This document shows, one piece after another, positions 36,611 to 48,132 of a stretch of DNA of 64,000 bases (within the stretch, counting starts at the first letter, position 1; each line of letters begins with the position of its first letter). A program made the position numbers and the translations under genes. The stretch is from Novosphingobium sp. Fuku2-ISO-50 (GTDB taxonomy: Bacteria; Pseudomonadota; Alphaproteobacteria; Sphingomonadales; Sphingomonadaceae). Where the stretch lies: positions 310,001-374,000 of the forward strand of contig NZ_KQ954285.1 in the NCBI RefSeq assembly GCF_001519055.1, read 5' to 3'. The notes beneath the pieces were generated by a model. The model made no database searches and was not told the origin of the DNA. It saw nothing but the letters and a program-made list of their open reading frames with translations.

Positions 36611-36883
36611 TCAGTTGACGGCGTCCTTCAGACCCTTGCCGGCCTTGAACTTCGGCTGAGCCGAAGCCTTGATCGACATCGGTTCGCCCGTGCGCGGGTT
36701 ACGACCGGTCGAGGCCTTGCGCTTGGCAACCGAAAAAGTGCCGAAACCGACCAGGCGGACTTCGTCGCCCTTGGCCAGCGCACCGGTGACCGATTCAAAC
36801 ACGGCTTCAACCGCCTTGGTCGCATCACCCTTGGTCAGGCCGCTTGCGTCGGCAACAGCACTGATCAGATCGTTCTTGTTCAT
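36611..36883 (-). CDS. HU-family DNA-binding protein
   Basis: 90 residues, with the HU/IHF core: 'LVGFGTFSVAKRKASTGRNP' followed by 'RTGEPMSIKASAQPKFKAGK'. The N-terminus MNKNDLISAVADASGLTKGD is typical of HU. It compacts and bends DNA. AGGGGG lies 8 bases before the ATG. It follows lon on the same strand after a lon terminator, the frequent lon-hup order. Confidence 0.96.
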   Translation of the reverse strand: MNKNDLISAVADASGLTKGDATKAVEAVFESVTGALAKGDEVRLVGFGTFSVAKRKASTGRNPRTGEPMSIKASAQPKFKAGKGLKDAVN

Positions 36884-37123
36884 ACCGGGAACCCCCTACT
36901 TGGTTTTGTGCAGGTCTTGTTGCGTCGGAATCAATGTGACGGGTTGGCGGACATGAACGGGAAACCCCGTCACTGTCAAAGGCAAATCACTGCCATCCGG
37001 CGAATTTATCCCCGGAATCCGGGCAATTCCGGAGGTGCAAAGGCTTGCCCCAGAGGTGAAGCGCGCCGTTTTCATGATGGAGTGTGATCGAGCGGCGTCG
37101 CGATAACTGTGCAAACTGCCCCA

Positions 37124-37163
37124 AAAAAGGCTGCACCGGGCGCCACCGATGGGCGCCCGGTGC
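37124..37163 (-). terminator. Rho-independent terminator of lon
   Basis: GCACCGGGCGCC (37133-37144) and GGCGCCCGGTGC (37152-37163) form a 12-bp stem; on the minus strand it is followed by CCTTTTTT. It lies 26 bp after the lon stop. Confidence 0.92.
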
Positions 37164-37188
37164 AATTTTCCGACAATTGCGCGCAGAA

Positions 37189-39594
<2,406 letters not shown>

Positions 39595-39749
39595 TGCAGT
39601 CCGGTTCCTTTCCCCCGCCTGACATCCGGCGACCGCGCGACCAGCATCGCGCAACCGCTTGGCCCGTGGCGGGGCTTGACCCAGATATGGGATGGCCGCG
39701 GCCTGCCCGCAATGCCCTTTCCCCAAAGACGGTTGAGAATGGTGTCGTT

Positions 39750-40919
39750 TCAGTGCCCGGAGTGCGGCTTGTAGTCCGCAGGCAGCGGCTGAACCACGGG
39801 ATGCGACTGAACCACCGGATAGGCCACGAAGACCACCGGCGGCGGCGCCACAGGGGTTGGCGGCGCGACCGCAGCGGGCGCCGACGCGGCGGACGGCGCA
39901 GACGCGGGCGCGGCGGGCGCCTGGTCCGGCACGGGATGCAGCGGCTTGGCAAACGGCGCCATGCCCGTTTCGCCATCGGCCAGCGGCCCGCGCCCGTGCA
40001 GCGCCTCGATCTCTTCGAACCGCGTTTTCAGATAGATCTGGCGATAGCTCGAATAGGGACTGCTGGTCTGGCGCACCCGGGCGAGATCCTGGTCGATGAC
40101 CACGCGGTAATCGAGCGTAGTCAATATACCTGAAGCAGTAACGTAATAGCGGTTTTTCAGCGGGTAACCGACCACGCCGGGCAGGAATGCCTTGTCGAGC
40201 AGCGTGCCGATGATATCGCGCAGCGTGGTCGGTCCGACCAGCGGCAGGAACATGTAGGGGCCGGGGCCGACCCCCCAATAGCCCAGCGTGTCGGCAAACC
40301 CGTTGGGCCGGTAATGAATGTTGAACGGCTTTTTCTTTGCCACGTCGATCAGCCCGCCGATGCCGATCGTCGAATTGATCCCGAACCGCGCCGCCGTTTG
40401 CAACGCCTTGCCGGGATGGAGCTGGAGCAAGTGGTTCATCGCGTTGACCGGCTCGGTCAGGTTGAACAGGAAATTGTGCAGCCCCATCCGGATCGGGCCC
40501 GGCAAGCCGTCGCGGTAGGCATGCGCGATCGGCGCGATCATGATGTCGTCGACCTTTTGCATGGCCTGATACGACGCCTTGTTGACCGCCATCAGCGGGT
40601 CGATCTTGTCGAGATGGCGCTCGCCCGACACGACGATTTCACCATTCGCCGGTTTTGGCGCAGGCGCGGGCGCTGCCGCTGCCGCTGCCGGAGCGGGGGC
40701 CGCCGTCGGCGTCGCGGCTGGAACGGGCTCGGCAGACGCGGGTTCGGAAGGGGTGGGCTCGGGCGCCGGGGGCGCGGTCGGCGCGGCGACCGATGCGGGC
40801 GCGCCGGCTGCCTGATCCGCTGCGGCGCCCGCTTCGTTGCGCGCGGCAGGATCGCTCGAAGCGGCAATGGGAGCAGGCTGGGCCAAAGATACCGCAATTG
40901 CGGTCGTAAACACGATCAA
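39750..40919 (-). CDS. mlaA: MlaA/VacJ-family outer-membrane lipid-asymmetry protein
   Basis: 389 residues. The core is the MlaA domain: 'DPLMAVNKASYQAMQKVDDI', 'NFLFNLTEPVNAMNHLLQLH', 'GGLIDVAKKKPFN', 'TLGYWGVGPGPYMFLPLVGP', 'SPYSSYRQIYLKTR'. MlaA removes phospholipids from the outer leaflet with a porin. Unusual: the core is flanked by a long Ala/Pro linker at the front and a Pro/Ala/Val-rich tail at the back, and no lipobox Cys is seen. A TTG start (40919) gives a good signal peptide with AAAGGA before it; GTG starts at 40937 or 40943 are alternatives. Confidence 0.86.
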   Translation of the reverse strand: MIVFTTAIAVSLAQPAPIAASSDPAARNEAGAAADQAAGAPASVAAPTAPPAPEPTPSEPASAEPVPAATPTAAPAPAAAAAAPAPAPKPANGEIVVSGERHLDKIDPLMAVNKASYQAMQKVDDIMIAPIAHAYRDGLPGPIRMGLHNFLFNLTEPVNAMNHLLQLHPGKALQTAARFGINSTIGIGGLIDVAKKKPFNIHYRPNGFADTLGYWGVGPGPYMFLPLVGPTTLRDIIGTLLDKAFLPGVVGYPLKNRYYVTASGILTTLDYRVVIDQDLARVRQTSSPYSSYRQIYLKTRFEEIEALHGRGPLADGETGMAPFAKPLHPVPDQAPAAPASAPSAASAPAAVAPPTPVAPPPVVFVAYPVVQSHPVVQPLPADYKPHSGH

Positions 40920-41138
40920 GTCTGGTCCTTTCGCCACGCCCACGCAGGCGCGGTTCGGGGGCGAGACGATGGCCCACCCCCGCTTTACGCACGTGCGCGC
41001 TTAGGCCTGTAGCACGAGAACGTCAAAATTCAGTGAGATTTGCGCAAGGATTGCGTTCAGGCCAACTCGCCGCAGCCTCCGCTCATCGCCCCGCAGCGCT
41101 GTCGGAACAGTAACGCCGGGCCGGGTCCAACCAGCGGA

Positions 41139-41474
41139 TCAGAACGGCAGCTTGAAGCCCGCCGGAATGCCTGCTGCCATCTGCACTTTCTGCATTTCCC
41201 CGGCAGACGCGGAATCCGCGCGCGCGCGCGCATCGTTGAACGCGGCGGCGACGAGATCTTCGAGGATGCCCTTGTCGGCCACCGACAAAAGGCTGTCATC
41301 GATGGCCACGCCGATCACCCGCCCTTTGGCCGAAGCGCGGATGCGCACCAGACCGCCGCCGGCAAGGCCTTCGACTTCGATCGTGTCAAGGCGCCCTTGC
41401 GCCTCTTCCATCTGCTTCTGAATCGTTTCGGCGGCCCGCTGGGCTGCCTGGATCATGTCTTCCATCGACTTCAT
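41139..41474 (-). CDS. YbaB/EbfC-family nucleoid-associated protein
   Basis: 111 residues starting MKSMEDMIQAAQRAAETIQK. An amphipathic helix precedes the conserved 'VEGLAGGGLVRIRASAKGRV' and 'EDLVAAAFNDARARADSAS'. It binds DNA as a dimer. The ATG overlaps the dnaX stop (ATGA), the classic dnaX-ybaB pair; GGAGCAGG is the ribosome site. Confidence 0.93.
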   Translation of the reverse strand: MKSMEDMIQAAQRAAETIQKQMEEAQGRLDTIEVEGLAGGGLVRIRASAKGRVIGVAIDDSLLSVADKGILEDLVAAAFNDARARADSASAGEMQKVQMAAGIPAGFKLPF

Positions 41475-43285
41475 GCGCGCCTGCTCCAAGGTCTGGCGCC
41501 AGGCTCGGCCGAGCCCGGCTCATCAACGATCCGCGCATCCGGAAAGGCCGCCATGACAGCCTTGACCAGCGGATCTTCGTGCATTGCGGCCTCTGCGGCG
41601 GCGGCGCTTGCGGCGCGCGCCTCTTCGAGACTCGGGGCCGCCTTACCTTCGCCGCGCTCGACTTGCCAGCGCTCTCCGGTCGCCGCTTCGAGCGCGCGAC
41701 GGATGTCGGTCGTGGGATCGCCCGGCAATCCCGGCGCAAGCTCGAATGTCAGCAACCCCGGCGCCAGACGGATCACCCGCACGGCCAGCCGCATGGTCGA
41801 TCCGACCAAAGGCGACAGGGCCTCGACTTGTTCGACCAGCGTGGTCCAATCGGCGAGAATCGCCTGGGGATTGCGCGCTTGCGGCGCGGGCGCGCCGACC
41901 GCGGGCCCTTCGGCAGCTGCCGGGACCGCCGGGATCGCGCTTGCCGCCTCGCGCAACAGCCCCTCGATCCGCTTCACCAGTCCGCCGGGATCGGGCATTT
42001 CGCCGGCATGCATCGTGCGCAGCAGCGCCATCTGCGCCGCCGCAAGCGGGTCGGGCGCCACGCGCACTTCGTCATGGCCTTTCATCAGCAATTGCCACAG
42101 GCGGTGCAATTGCCCGGCGCCCAGCGCCTTCGCCCAGCGTTCGATCTCGGCGCGTTCGTCGGCACCGGGGGCATCGGCCACGCCCGCAACTTGCGCCAGC
42201 GTGACTTTGTGGACCAGATCGAGCTGCGCCCGCATCAGCGCCAGCGGCTCGATCCCGAGCGCATATTGCCCGGCAATCTCCTCGATCAGCCGGGGCCCTT
42301 CGCCCGACAGCAAAGCCGCGAACAACCGGCTCTGCATCGCCTTGTCGGCCAGGCCGAGCATCTCGCGCACTTGCGCGGCGGTGACATGAGTCGTGCCGTC
42401 CCCGCCGGTGGCAAGGTCGGCGTGGCTGATCGCCTGGTCGAGAATCGACAGCCCGTCGCGCACCGAGCCTTCGGCTGCCGCCGCGATCAGCGCCACCGCC
42501 TCGGGATCGGCGCTGACCGCTTCCTTTTCGCAGATCATCGCGAAATGGGCGGCGAGCACCGGCGCCTCGATCCGTTTGAGATCGAACCGCTGACACCGCG
42601 ACAGCACGGTTACCGGCAGCTTGTCGACTTCGGTCGTGGCAAACAGGAATTTCACATGCGCCGGCGGCTCTTCCAGCGTTTTCAGCAAGGCGTTGAACGC
42701 GTTGCGGCTGAGCATGTGAACTTCGTCGATGATATAGATCTTGTAGCGCGCCGAAACGGCAGCATAGCGCACCGCCTCGATGATTTCGCGCACGTCGTCG
42801 ACGCCGGTGTGGCTGGCGGCGTCCATCTCGATCACATCGATATGCCGCCCTTCGGCAATCGCGCGGCACGGCTCGCATTGCCCGCAAGGATCGATCGTCG
42901 GCCCGCCCTGCCCATCGGGGCCGACACAGTTCAACGCCTTGGCGATCAGCCGCGCGGTCGACGTCTTGCCCACTCCGCGAATGCCGGTCATCAGAAAGGC
43001 ATGCGCCAGTCGCCCGCGCCGAATGGCGTTGGCCAAAGTCTGGACCATGGCCTCTTGCCCGATCAGCTCGGCGAAAGTCTGCGAACGGTACTTGCGCGCC
43101 AGCACCCGATAGGGCTGCGGCGGCGCCCCCACAGGGGCGGGCTGAGCCGCCGGTATGGACGCGGGCGCAGGCGCCGGATCGCCAAACATCGCCCCCTGCC
43201 CCGCCGCTTCAAGCTCGGCGGCAGAAAGGGACTCGTCAACTGGGTCCGGCGCTTCGCCGAATATGTCGCTGGAATCGGCCATCAT
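41471..43285 (-). CDS. dnaX: DNA polymerase III subunit gamma/tau
   Basis: 604 residues from MMADSSDIFGE. The clamp-loader AAA+ part has 'ARKYRSQTFAELIGQEAMVQ', Walker A 'GIRGVGKTSTARLIAKAL', a four-Cys zinc module (NCVGPD, CGQCEPC), Walker B 'YIIDEVHMLS', and the sensor-1 segment 'EPPAHVKFLFATTEVDKLP'. The C-terminus is the tau extension with an Ala/Pro linker. An N-terminal extension of about 55 residues rich in Asp, Ala and Pro precedes the conserved part. I did not find a convincing ribosomal frameshift site for gamma. Confidence 0.95.
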   Translation of the reverse strand: MMADSSDIFGEAPDPVDESLSAAELEAAGQGAMFGDPAPAPASIPAAQPAPVGAPPQPYRVLARKYRSQTFAELIGQEAMVQTLANAIRRGRLAHAFLMTGIRGVGKTSTARLIAKALNCVGPDGQGGPTIDPCGQCEPCRAIAEGRHIDVIEMDAASHTGVDDVREIIEAVRYAAVSARYKIYIIDEVHMLSRNAFNALLKTLEEPPAHVKFLFATTEVDKLPVTVLSRCQRFDLKRIEAPVLAAHFAMICEKEAVSADPEAVALIAAAAEGSVRDGLSILDQAISHADLATGGDGTTHVTAAQVREMLGLADKAMQSRLFAALLSGEGPRLIEEIAGQYALGIEPLALMRAQLDLVHKVTLAQVAGVADAPGADERAEIERWAKALGAGQLHRLWQLLMKGHDEVRVAPDPLAAAQMALLRTMHAGEMPDPGGLVKRIEGLLREAASAIPAVPAAAEGPAVGAPAPQARNPQAILADWTTLVEQVEALSPLVGSTMRLAVRVIRLAPGLLTFELAPGLPGDPTTDIRRALEAATGERWQVERGEGKAAPSLEEARAASAAAAEAAMHEDPLVKAVMAAFPDARIVDEPGSAEPGARPWSRRA

Positions 43286-43446
43286 GGCGCTTGGTATCGT
43301 CTCTGCCGGGGAAAGTCGAATGCACGCGGGCAATCCCTCCACATGCGTGACACTCTACACGAACCAAGCCACCGCGAGAGCGCGGGGTCAAGGCTGTCAG
43401 CGATGCAGATGAAGATCAGCCGCCGATCACGGCAGGCTGAAAAAAA

Positions 43447-43541
43447 GGAGCCGGGCGACCCGCCGCAACTCGTTGTGGCTGCTTCCTTCCGGACCTGACC
43501 AGGTTGGCGAACGCAAACGTCCACCCGACTCCCGGCGCCGC
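43447..43541 (-). ncRNA. ffs: Small SRP RNA (4.5S RNA)
   Basis: On the minus strand the invariant SRP domain IV loop is present: ACCTGGTCAGGTCCGGAAGG followed by AAGCAGCC (43471-43506). Its flanks pair to one long hairpin: the 5' GCCGGGAG part and the 3' CGCCCGGCTCC part. A T run follows directly at 43440-43446 as terminator. It binds Ffh (2935-4419). The 5' end is approximate. Confidence 0.93.
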
Positions 43542-43588
43542 CTATGACCGCGCACGCCGGGAAATGCAAGCCCAGAGCGTGCTCCAGC

Positions 43589-43867
43589 TTAGCGGAAGTT
43601 GTCCGCGTAGCTTTGCAGCTTCAGCCGACGCGGCGGCGTCGGCGTGACATGCACGGCAATGCCATGGCGATCGGCATAGGCGCGCGCCTCGGCCTCGCTG
43701 GCAAATTTGAGGATGACTTGCGCCTGCGTGTCGCCCGAACCGGCCCAGCCGGTCAGCGGGTCAGGCTTTTTCGCCTCCGCAGGTGCAAATTCGAGGAGCC
43801 AATCGTGAGTCCGGGCCTTGCCGGACTGCATGGCGTTTTTCGGGCGCTGATAGATGCGTGCGGGCAT
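43589..43867 (-). CDS. NADH dehydrogenase accessory subunit, NDUFS4 family
   Basis: 92 residues. 'ARIYQRPKNAMQSGKARTHD', 'WLLEFAPAEAKKPDPLTGWA' and 'FASEAEARAYADRHGI' match the ETC complex I 18-kDa (NDUFS4/AQDQ) family, found in alphaproteobacteria and mitochondria. It sits at the NADH-oxidising module and stabilises it. Stand-alone gene, away from nuo genes as usual. Downstream lie SRP RNA and dnaX. Confidence 0.88.
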   Translation of the reverse strand: MPARIYQRPKNAMQSGKARTHDWLLEFAPAEAKKPDPLTGWAGSGDTQAQVILKFASEAEARAYADRHGIAVHVTPTPPRRLKLQSYADNFR

Positions 43868-43938
43868 GCCAAAGCGCTTGCAACCGAATCAGGGGACAAA
43901 TCAAGTCCGTCGTTGCTGCAAAGGCGAATAACCTTGGT

Positions 43939-44013
43939 CTAGTGGTCCGATTCTGACATTTGCGACCGTGCTATCCGGATGGCGGGATGCAAATGTCAAA
44001 AACAATCCACTAG
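43939..44013. mobile_element. 75-bp CTAG-bounded palindromic element, copy A (MITE-like)
   Basis: The element begins CTAGTGG and ends CCACTAG, with a second pair of arms TGACATTTGC/GCAAATGTCA inside and a central CTATCCGGATGG. Its right-end TAG is the stop codon of hrpB. Copy B has the same core in reverse orientation. C-TA-G at both ends fits TA target duplication at CTAG, as made by IS630/Tc1-type transposases (inference). No transposase is encoded. Confidence 0.75.
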
Positions 44014-46493
44014 GTCCGCTTTTGCGCCTCGAAGGCATTGCGGGTCTTGAGACTCGGCGCTTCGGTCCAGGGCGTGTCGGGCCAGCGGTGCCGGGGATAG
44101 CGGCCCTTCATCTCCTTGACCACATCGCGCCACGATCCGCGCCAAAATCCGGGCAAGTCGGCCGTCGTCTGGATCGGGCGCCCGCCCGGCGATGTCAGCG
44201 ACAAAAGCAAAGGGCGCGGCGGCTGGCCGATCACCGGATGGCGGTCGAGCCCAAACAGCGCCTGCACGCGCATTTCGACCGTGGGGCCGCCGTCGTGATC
44301 ATAATCGATCGGATGGCTGGTGCCCGCCGGCGTGCGGAATTCCGCCGGAGCAAGCCGATCCAGCTCTTGCCGCTGCCCCCAGTCGAGCCGGGCCAAAAGC
44401 GCATCGTGCAGCCGCCCCGGCGCCACACCGCAATCGCGCCGCCCGTCAAGCAGGGGAGCGAGCCAGGCCTCGGCGTCATCGAGCAGCGCGGCCTCGGCCA
44501 GCGCGTCGATCCCGGCATAGCGCGCGCGTTCGAGCAAGGCGCGGCTGGTCTTGCCCAAAGGCAGCAGGTCGAGCCCCGTCTCGCGCACCGCCGCGATCAG
44601 CCGCTCCGCCAGAGCCGCCCCATCGGGCGCCGGATCGGGCACCCGCGCCAGGACGATCGCCCCGAGTCGACGTTCGAGCCGCGCTTCGACCCGGGCCTCT
44701 TGCGCATTCCAGTCGATCGTCGCGCGCTGCTCGAGACGATGCGGCAGAAACCGCAGGAGATCCGCCTCATCCAGCGCGAGCGCGGCGGTGATCCGGGGCC
44801 CGCGCGCGTCCCCTTGCGCATCGCCGATCACCAGCCAGCGCGCCGTGACAAAGGGCGAGGCCGGATCGAGCCGATAGCCGCGCCCACCGGCAGCCAGCCA
44901 TTCCTCGCCACCCGACGAACGGGCGCGGGCAATGCGATCGGGAAAGGCCTCGGCCAGCAGCACGGCGGGCGGCAGATCGACCTCCTGCGATACCGCAACC
45001 TGCCGTTCGGCGGCCCGCGCCCAGCGCTGCGCCAGCTCGCGCGCCGCCCCGGCGCGGGCCGAACGATCCGCATTCCACGAATCAAGCCGCCGCGCGAGAT
45101 CGTCGCTGCGCCCGCCAAGGCCCCGTTCCTGCAGCAACAGCGCCAGCCGCGCGGCCATGGCGCCCGTCTGCCGCCCCCGTGCGGCGGCGAACAGCAGCAT
45201 GTGCGCCAGCGCCGGCTCCATCGGCAAACGCGCCATGGCCGCGCCGTGGGGCGTGATCTGCCCGCCGGCATCGATAGCGCCGAGTGAGGCGAGCATCGTG
45301 CGCGCCGCGCCGAGCGCTGCGGGCGGCGGCGGATCGAGCCAGGCCATCGCGGCGGCATCGCCCGCGCCCCATTGCGCCAGAGTCAGCGCCAGGGGCCCGA
45401 GATCCTGCGTCAGGATTTCGGGCGGCGCATAAGCGGGGCGCCCGGCATGCCCGGCCTCTTCCCACAGCCGATAGGCCACGCCCGGCCCCTGCCTCGCCGC
45501 GCGGCCCGCGCGCTGCGCCGCCGCTGCCTGGCTGGCGCGCGTGGTGACAAGGCGGGTAACCCCTGCGGCCTTGTCGAATTCGGCATGTCGGGCAAGCCCG
45601 GCATCGATCACCACCGAGACGCCATCGAGCGTCAGCGACGTCTCGGCAATGCTCGTGGCCAGCACCACGCGGCGGCGCCCGGCCGAATCGCGGCGAATCG
45701 CGGTGCGTTGCCCGGCGGGTTCGATCTGGCCATGAAGCGGCAGGACGAGCGCCTGCGGCAGCCGCGTGGCCAGCGCCTCGGCGGTGCGCTCGATCTCGCG
45801 CACGCCGGGCAGAAACGCGAGCAGATCGCCTTCGGTTTCGCCCCAGGCGCGCACGATCGCAGCGGCCATTTGCGGCTCGACCCGCTGATCCGCGCGCCAG
45901 CCGAGCCAGCGGATGGCGAGCGGATAGGCCTTGCCTTCGCTTGTGATGACCGGGACCGGCGCGCGCCCATCATGTTGAACCCCGCGTTCGAGCAAAGCCG
46001 CAAAGCGCGCGCCGTCGAGCGTCGCCGACATGACCAGCAGCCGCAAGTCGGGCCGCAGCACCGATTGCGCCTCGATCGCCAGCGCCAGACCGAGATCGGC
46101 GTCGAGATGGCGTTCATGCGCTTCGTCAAACAGGACCGCCGCGACTCCCGACAAGTCCGGATCGGACAGGATCTGTGCAACGAAGATCGCTTCGGTCATC
46201 ACCACGATGCGCGTGGCGGCGGATCGCCTGGAGTCGAGCCGGGTGACATAGCCGACCGTCTGCCCGGCCTGTTCGCCCAGCATTTCGGCCATCCGTTCGG
46301 CGGCCGCGCGCGCGGCGACGCGCCGCGGGCTGAGCACGATGACCGTGCCCCGGCACCAGGGCTGGCGGATCAGGGCCGGGGCCACCGCCGTCGTCTTGCC
46401 CGCGCCCGGCGGCGCGATCAGCACTGCCCCCGGCCCTGCGGCCAGCGCGGCAAGAAGATCGTCAAGGACGGCATGGATCGGCAGATCGGTCAC
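44010..46493 (-). CDS. hrpB: ATP-dependent DEAH-box helicase HrpB
   Basis: 827 residues from a GTG (VTDLPIHAVLDDLLAALAAG), the usual HrpB beginning; the ORF can be extended to 46589 but that part is unconserved-looking. Helicase motifs: I 'APPGAGKTT', II 'FDEAHERHLDADLG', III 'SATLDGARFA', IV-VI through 'QRAGRAARQGPGVAYRLW'; HrpB C-terminal domain 'GRRDCGVAPGRLHDALLARL'. RNA helicase of unclear role in most bacteria. The stop TAG comes from the terminal CTAG of palindromic element A. Confidence 0.93.
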   Translation of the reverse strand: MTDLPIHAVLDDLLAALAAGPGAVLIAPPGAGKTTAVAPALIRQPWCRGTVIVLSPRRVAARAAAERMAEMLGEQAGQTVGYVTRLDSRRSAATRIVVMTEAIFVAQILSDPDLSGVAAVLFDEAHERHLDADLGLALAIEAQSVLRPDLRLLVMSATLDGARFAALLERGVQHDGRAPVPVITSEGKAYPLAIRWLGWRADQRVEPQMAAAIVRAWGETEGDLLAFLPGVREIERTAEALATRLPQALVLPLHGQIEPAGQRTAIRRDSAGRRRVVLATSIAETSLTLDGVSVVIDAGLARHAEFDKAAGVTRLVTTRASQAAAAQRAGRAARQGPGVAYRLWEEAGHAGRPAYAPPEILTQDLGPLALTLAQWGAGDAAAMAWLDPPPPAALGAARTMLASLGAIDAGGQITPHGAAMARLPMEPALAHMLLFAAARGRQTGAMAARLALLLQERGLGGRSDDLARRLDSWNADRSARAGAARELAQRWARAAERQVAVSQEVDLPPAVLLAEAFPDRIARARSSGGEEWLAAGGRGYRLDPASPFVTARWLVIGDAQGDARGPRITAALALDEADLLRFLPHRLEQRATIDWNAQEARVEARLERRLGAIVLARVPDPAPDGAALAERLIAAVRETGLDLLPLGKTSRALLERARYAGIDALAEAALLDDAEAWLAPLLDGRRDCGVAPGRLHDALLARLDWGQRQELDRLAPAEFRTPAGTSHPIDYDHDGGPTVEMRVQALFGLDRHPVIGQPPRPLLLSLTSPGGRPIQTTADLPGFWRGSWRDVVKEMKGRYPRHRWPDTPWTEAPSLKTRNAFEAQKRT

Positions 46494-46762
46494 CCGTGCG
46501 CCATAGCCGCGAACCTGCGCCGCAATCGACCGCAAAGTTTTCCACCCATTTCCGAACAATTGTACGCACGCCCCGGCGAGGAGGGGCATTTACTCGCCGA
46601 ATCCGTGTGTTACTCTCGGGCTCGAAGTGGGAGATTCAGGCGCAGGCACAAGCCTGAACCGGGATGCATAACGAGCAAAAGCTCGCAACAAAACGGATGG
46701 TGCCAACGATCGGCCGGCCTTGCGCGGTGATTGCGGGTGCCGCTGCTGAAAGGGTTGCTACC

Positions 46763-46969
46763 ATGTTTCTTGACGTGCGTGACGAGTGGCCGCCGGTTCC
46801 ACCGCCGACACCCCTGCCCGAATCGAGAAAGTCCCGGCTGGGCAAACGCGGCGAACGCATTGTCGGACTGATCGTGGCGATCAATCTGGGGCTTTTGCTG
46901 TTGGCGCCGATCGCCGGCAGTTCGGTGGCGCATGCGCTGGCCGCGGCGTTCAACGCGCTGCATCGCTGA
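46763..46969 (+). CDS. Small uncharacterised membrane protein
   Basis: 68 residues from MFLDVRDEWPPVPPPTPLPE. A Pro-rich N-terminus and a basic patch (SRKSRLGKRGERIV) precede one hydrophobic helix (GLIVAINLGLLLLAPIAG) and an Ala-rich end. GAAAGGG lies 8 bases before the ATG. The gene is divergent from hrpB and followed by a hairpin. I do not recognise it. Confidence 0.55.
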   Translation: MFLDVRDEWPPVPPPTPLPESRKSRLGKRGERIVGLIVAINLGLLLLAPIAGSSVAHALAAAFNALHR

Positions 46970-46993
46970 TCGTGTGTGCCCCCACCCCCCTTG

Positions 46994-47015
46994 CCCGCGC
47001 TTCTTGAAGCGCGGG
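46994..47015. terminator. Hairpin after the small membrane protein gene
   Basis: A 10-bp perfect stem (CCCGCGCTTC/GAAGCGCGGG) with a 2-base loop, followed by TGTTTGGGG on the plus strand. It lies between two convergent genes and probably serves as a terminator despite a weak T run. Confidence 0.6.
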
Positions 47016-47055
47016 TGTTTGGGGTGAGTAAGCGGGCGGCGCCGGTCTTGGGCGG

Positions 47056-48132
47056 CTATTGGCTGTCGAGCTTGTTGTATTCGGTTTCGATGATCTTGGG
47101 CACGTCTTCATAGTCGTCCCAAGGCAGTTCCTTGTTCAGCGCCAGCGACCAGCGCTCAAGCCATTCGATCCCATCCTTGCCGCTGTAATCGTCCGGCGTC
47201 CGATAGGCCGGATCCTGCAAGGCCTTGGCCAGCGAAATCGGATGCAGATTCTGGCGGTTGAAAATAGCGGCCAGTCCGCTGAAGCTGTCGGAATTGAGCC
47301 GGGTGTCGTGCAACAGCATGACATAGGCGATGTCACGCCCGAACAGCGCCTGCGCCGCGCGGCGATACCAGCCGATCGTGCGCTCGGTATAGGCAAGATA
47401 GATCCCGCGAATGCGCTGCGCCTCGGCCTTGTTGCCGCTCATCACTGCATTGTCATAGGGCTCGGCGAATTCCCAGTCGTCGCAATCGATCGTCACCGGC
47501 GCGATGCGATAGCCATGCCCGCCCAACCAGCGATTGATTTCCGCCTTGACCGCTTCGGGGTTGCCGGTTTCGAGATAGGGATGGCGAAACCATTGCAGGC
47601 GCCGATGCGCGTTTTCCATCATCGGACGGATCACCTTTTCGCCCCGGGCGATGTCCGCGACATAGCCGTGCCCGCCGATCTCGTTGGGCGAGGAATGCGA
47701 AAAGGTATGGTTGCCCAGATCGAACCCGGCAGCCATCCAATGCCGCAGCACCGCAATCTGGCGCTTGCGGATGATCTCGTCGAGCTTGCCCTCGTTGACG
47801 AAGCCGATCGCGGGATAGTGATACCGCTTCAGACTGCCGATCAGCGCGCGATTGGTCGCATCGACATAAGCCTGATCGGGCTTGAGCACGATACCCGGCA
47901 AATCGTCGAACGTCAGCGCCACATTGGCCGGACCGGGCGCTGCGGCCGGAGCAGGCGATGATACGGCAGGCGATGGCACGGCAGGCGATAGTTCTGCAGG
48001 TCGGGGCGCCGCATGCGCACCGCCCTCCGCCACGATCAGCGCGGCAATCGCAAGCCCCGCATGAACAGACAGACGAGACAAGCGCTTAAAAGACAGCACG
48101 AACGAGCGGGGGGGAGACGAACGGGAGGGCAC
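47056..48132 (-). CDS. Secreted polysaccharide deacetylase (NodB-like)
   Basis: 358 residues from a GTG with AGGATCGTTC before it; a later GTG (41st codon of the open frame) is possible. A signal peptide ends near GGAHA and a Ser/Pro/Ala linker follows. NodB motifs: 'VALTFDDLPG' (metal Asp), 'GNHTFSH' (His-x3-His), 'FRHPYLETG', 'DCDDWEF' and 'MLLHDTRLNSDSF'. It should remove acetyl groups from an extracellular polysaccharide or peptidoglycan sugar in the periplasm. A single gene, no helpful neighbours. Confidence 0.85.
   Translation of the reverse strand: MPSRSSPPRSFVLSFKRLSRLSVHAGLAIAALIVAEGGAHAAPRPAELSPAVPSPAVSSPAPAAAPGPANVALTFDDLPGIVLKPDQAYVDATNRALIGSLKRYHYPAIGFVNEGKLDEIIRKRQIAVLRHWMAAGFDLGNHTFSHSSPNEIGGHGYVADIARGEKVIRPMMENAHRRLQWFRHPYLETGNPEAVKAEINRWLGGHGYRIAPVTIDCDDWEFAEPYDNAVMSGNKAEAQRIRGIYLAYTERTIGWYRRAAQALFGRDIAYVMLLHDTRLNSDSFSGLAAIFNRQNLHPISLAKALQDPAYRTPDDYSGKDGIEWLERWSLALNKELPWDDYEDVPKIIETEYNKLDSQ

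Noticed and set aside
39595..39749. Heat-shock (sigma-32) promoter for lon
   Set aside because: A CCCATAT exists on the minus strand but the -35 match at 17 bp is poor.
41471..43285. Programmed frameshift for the gamma form of dnaX
   Set aside because: No A-rich slippery heptamer with a following hairpin was seen in the expected region.
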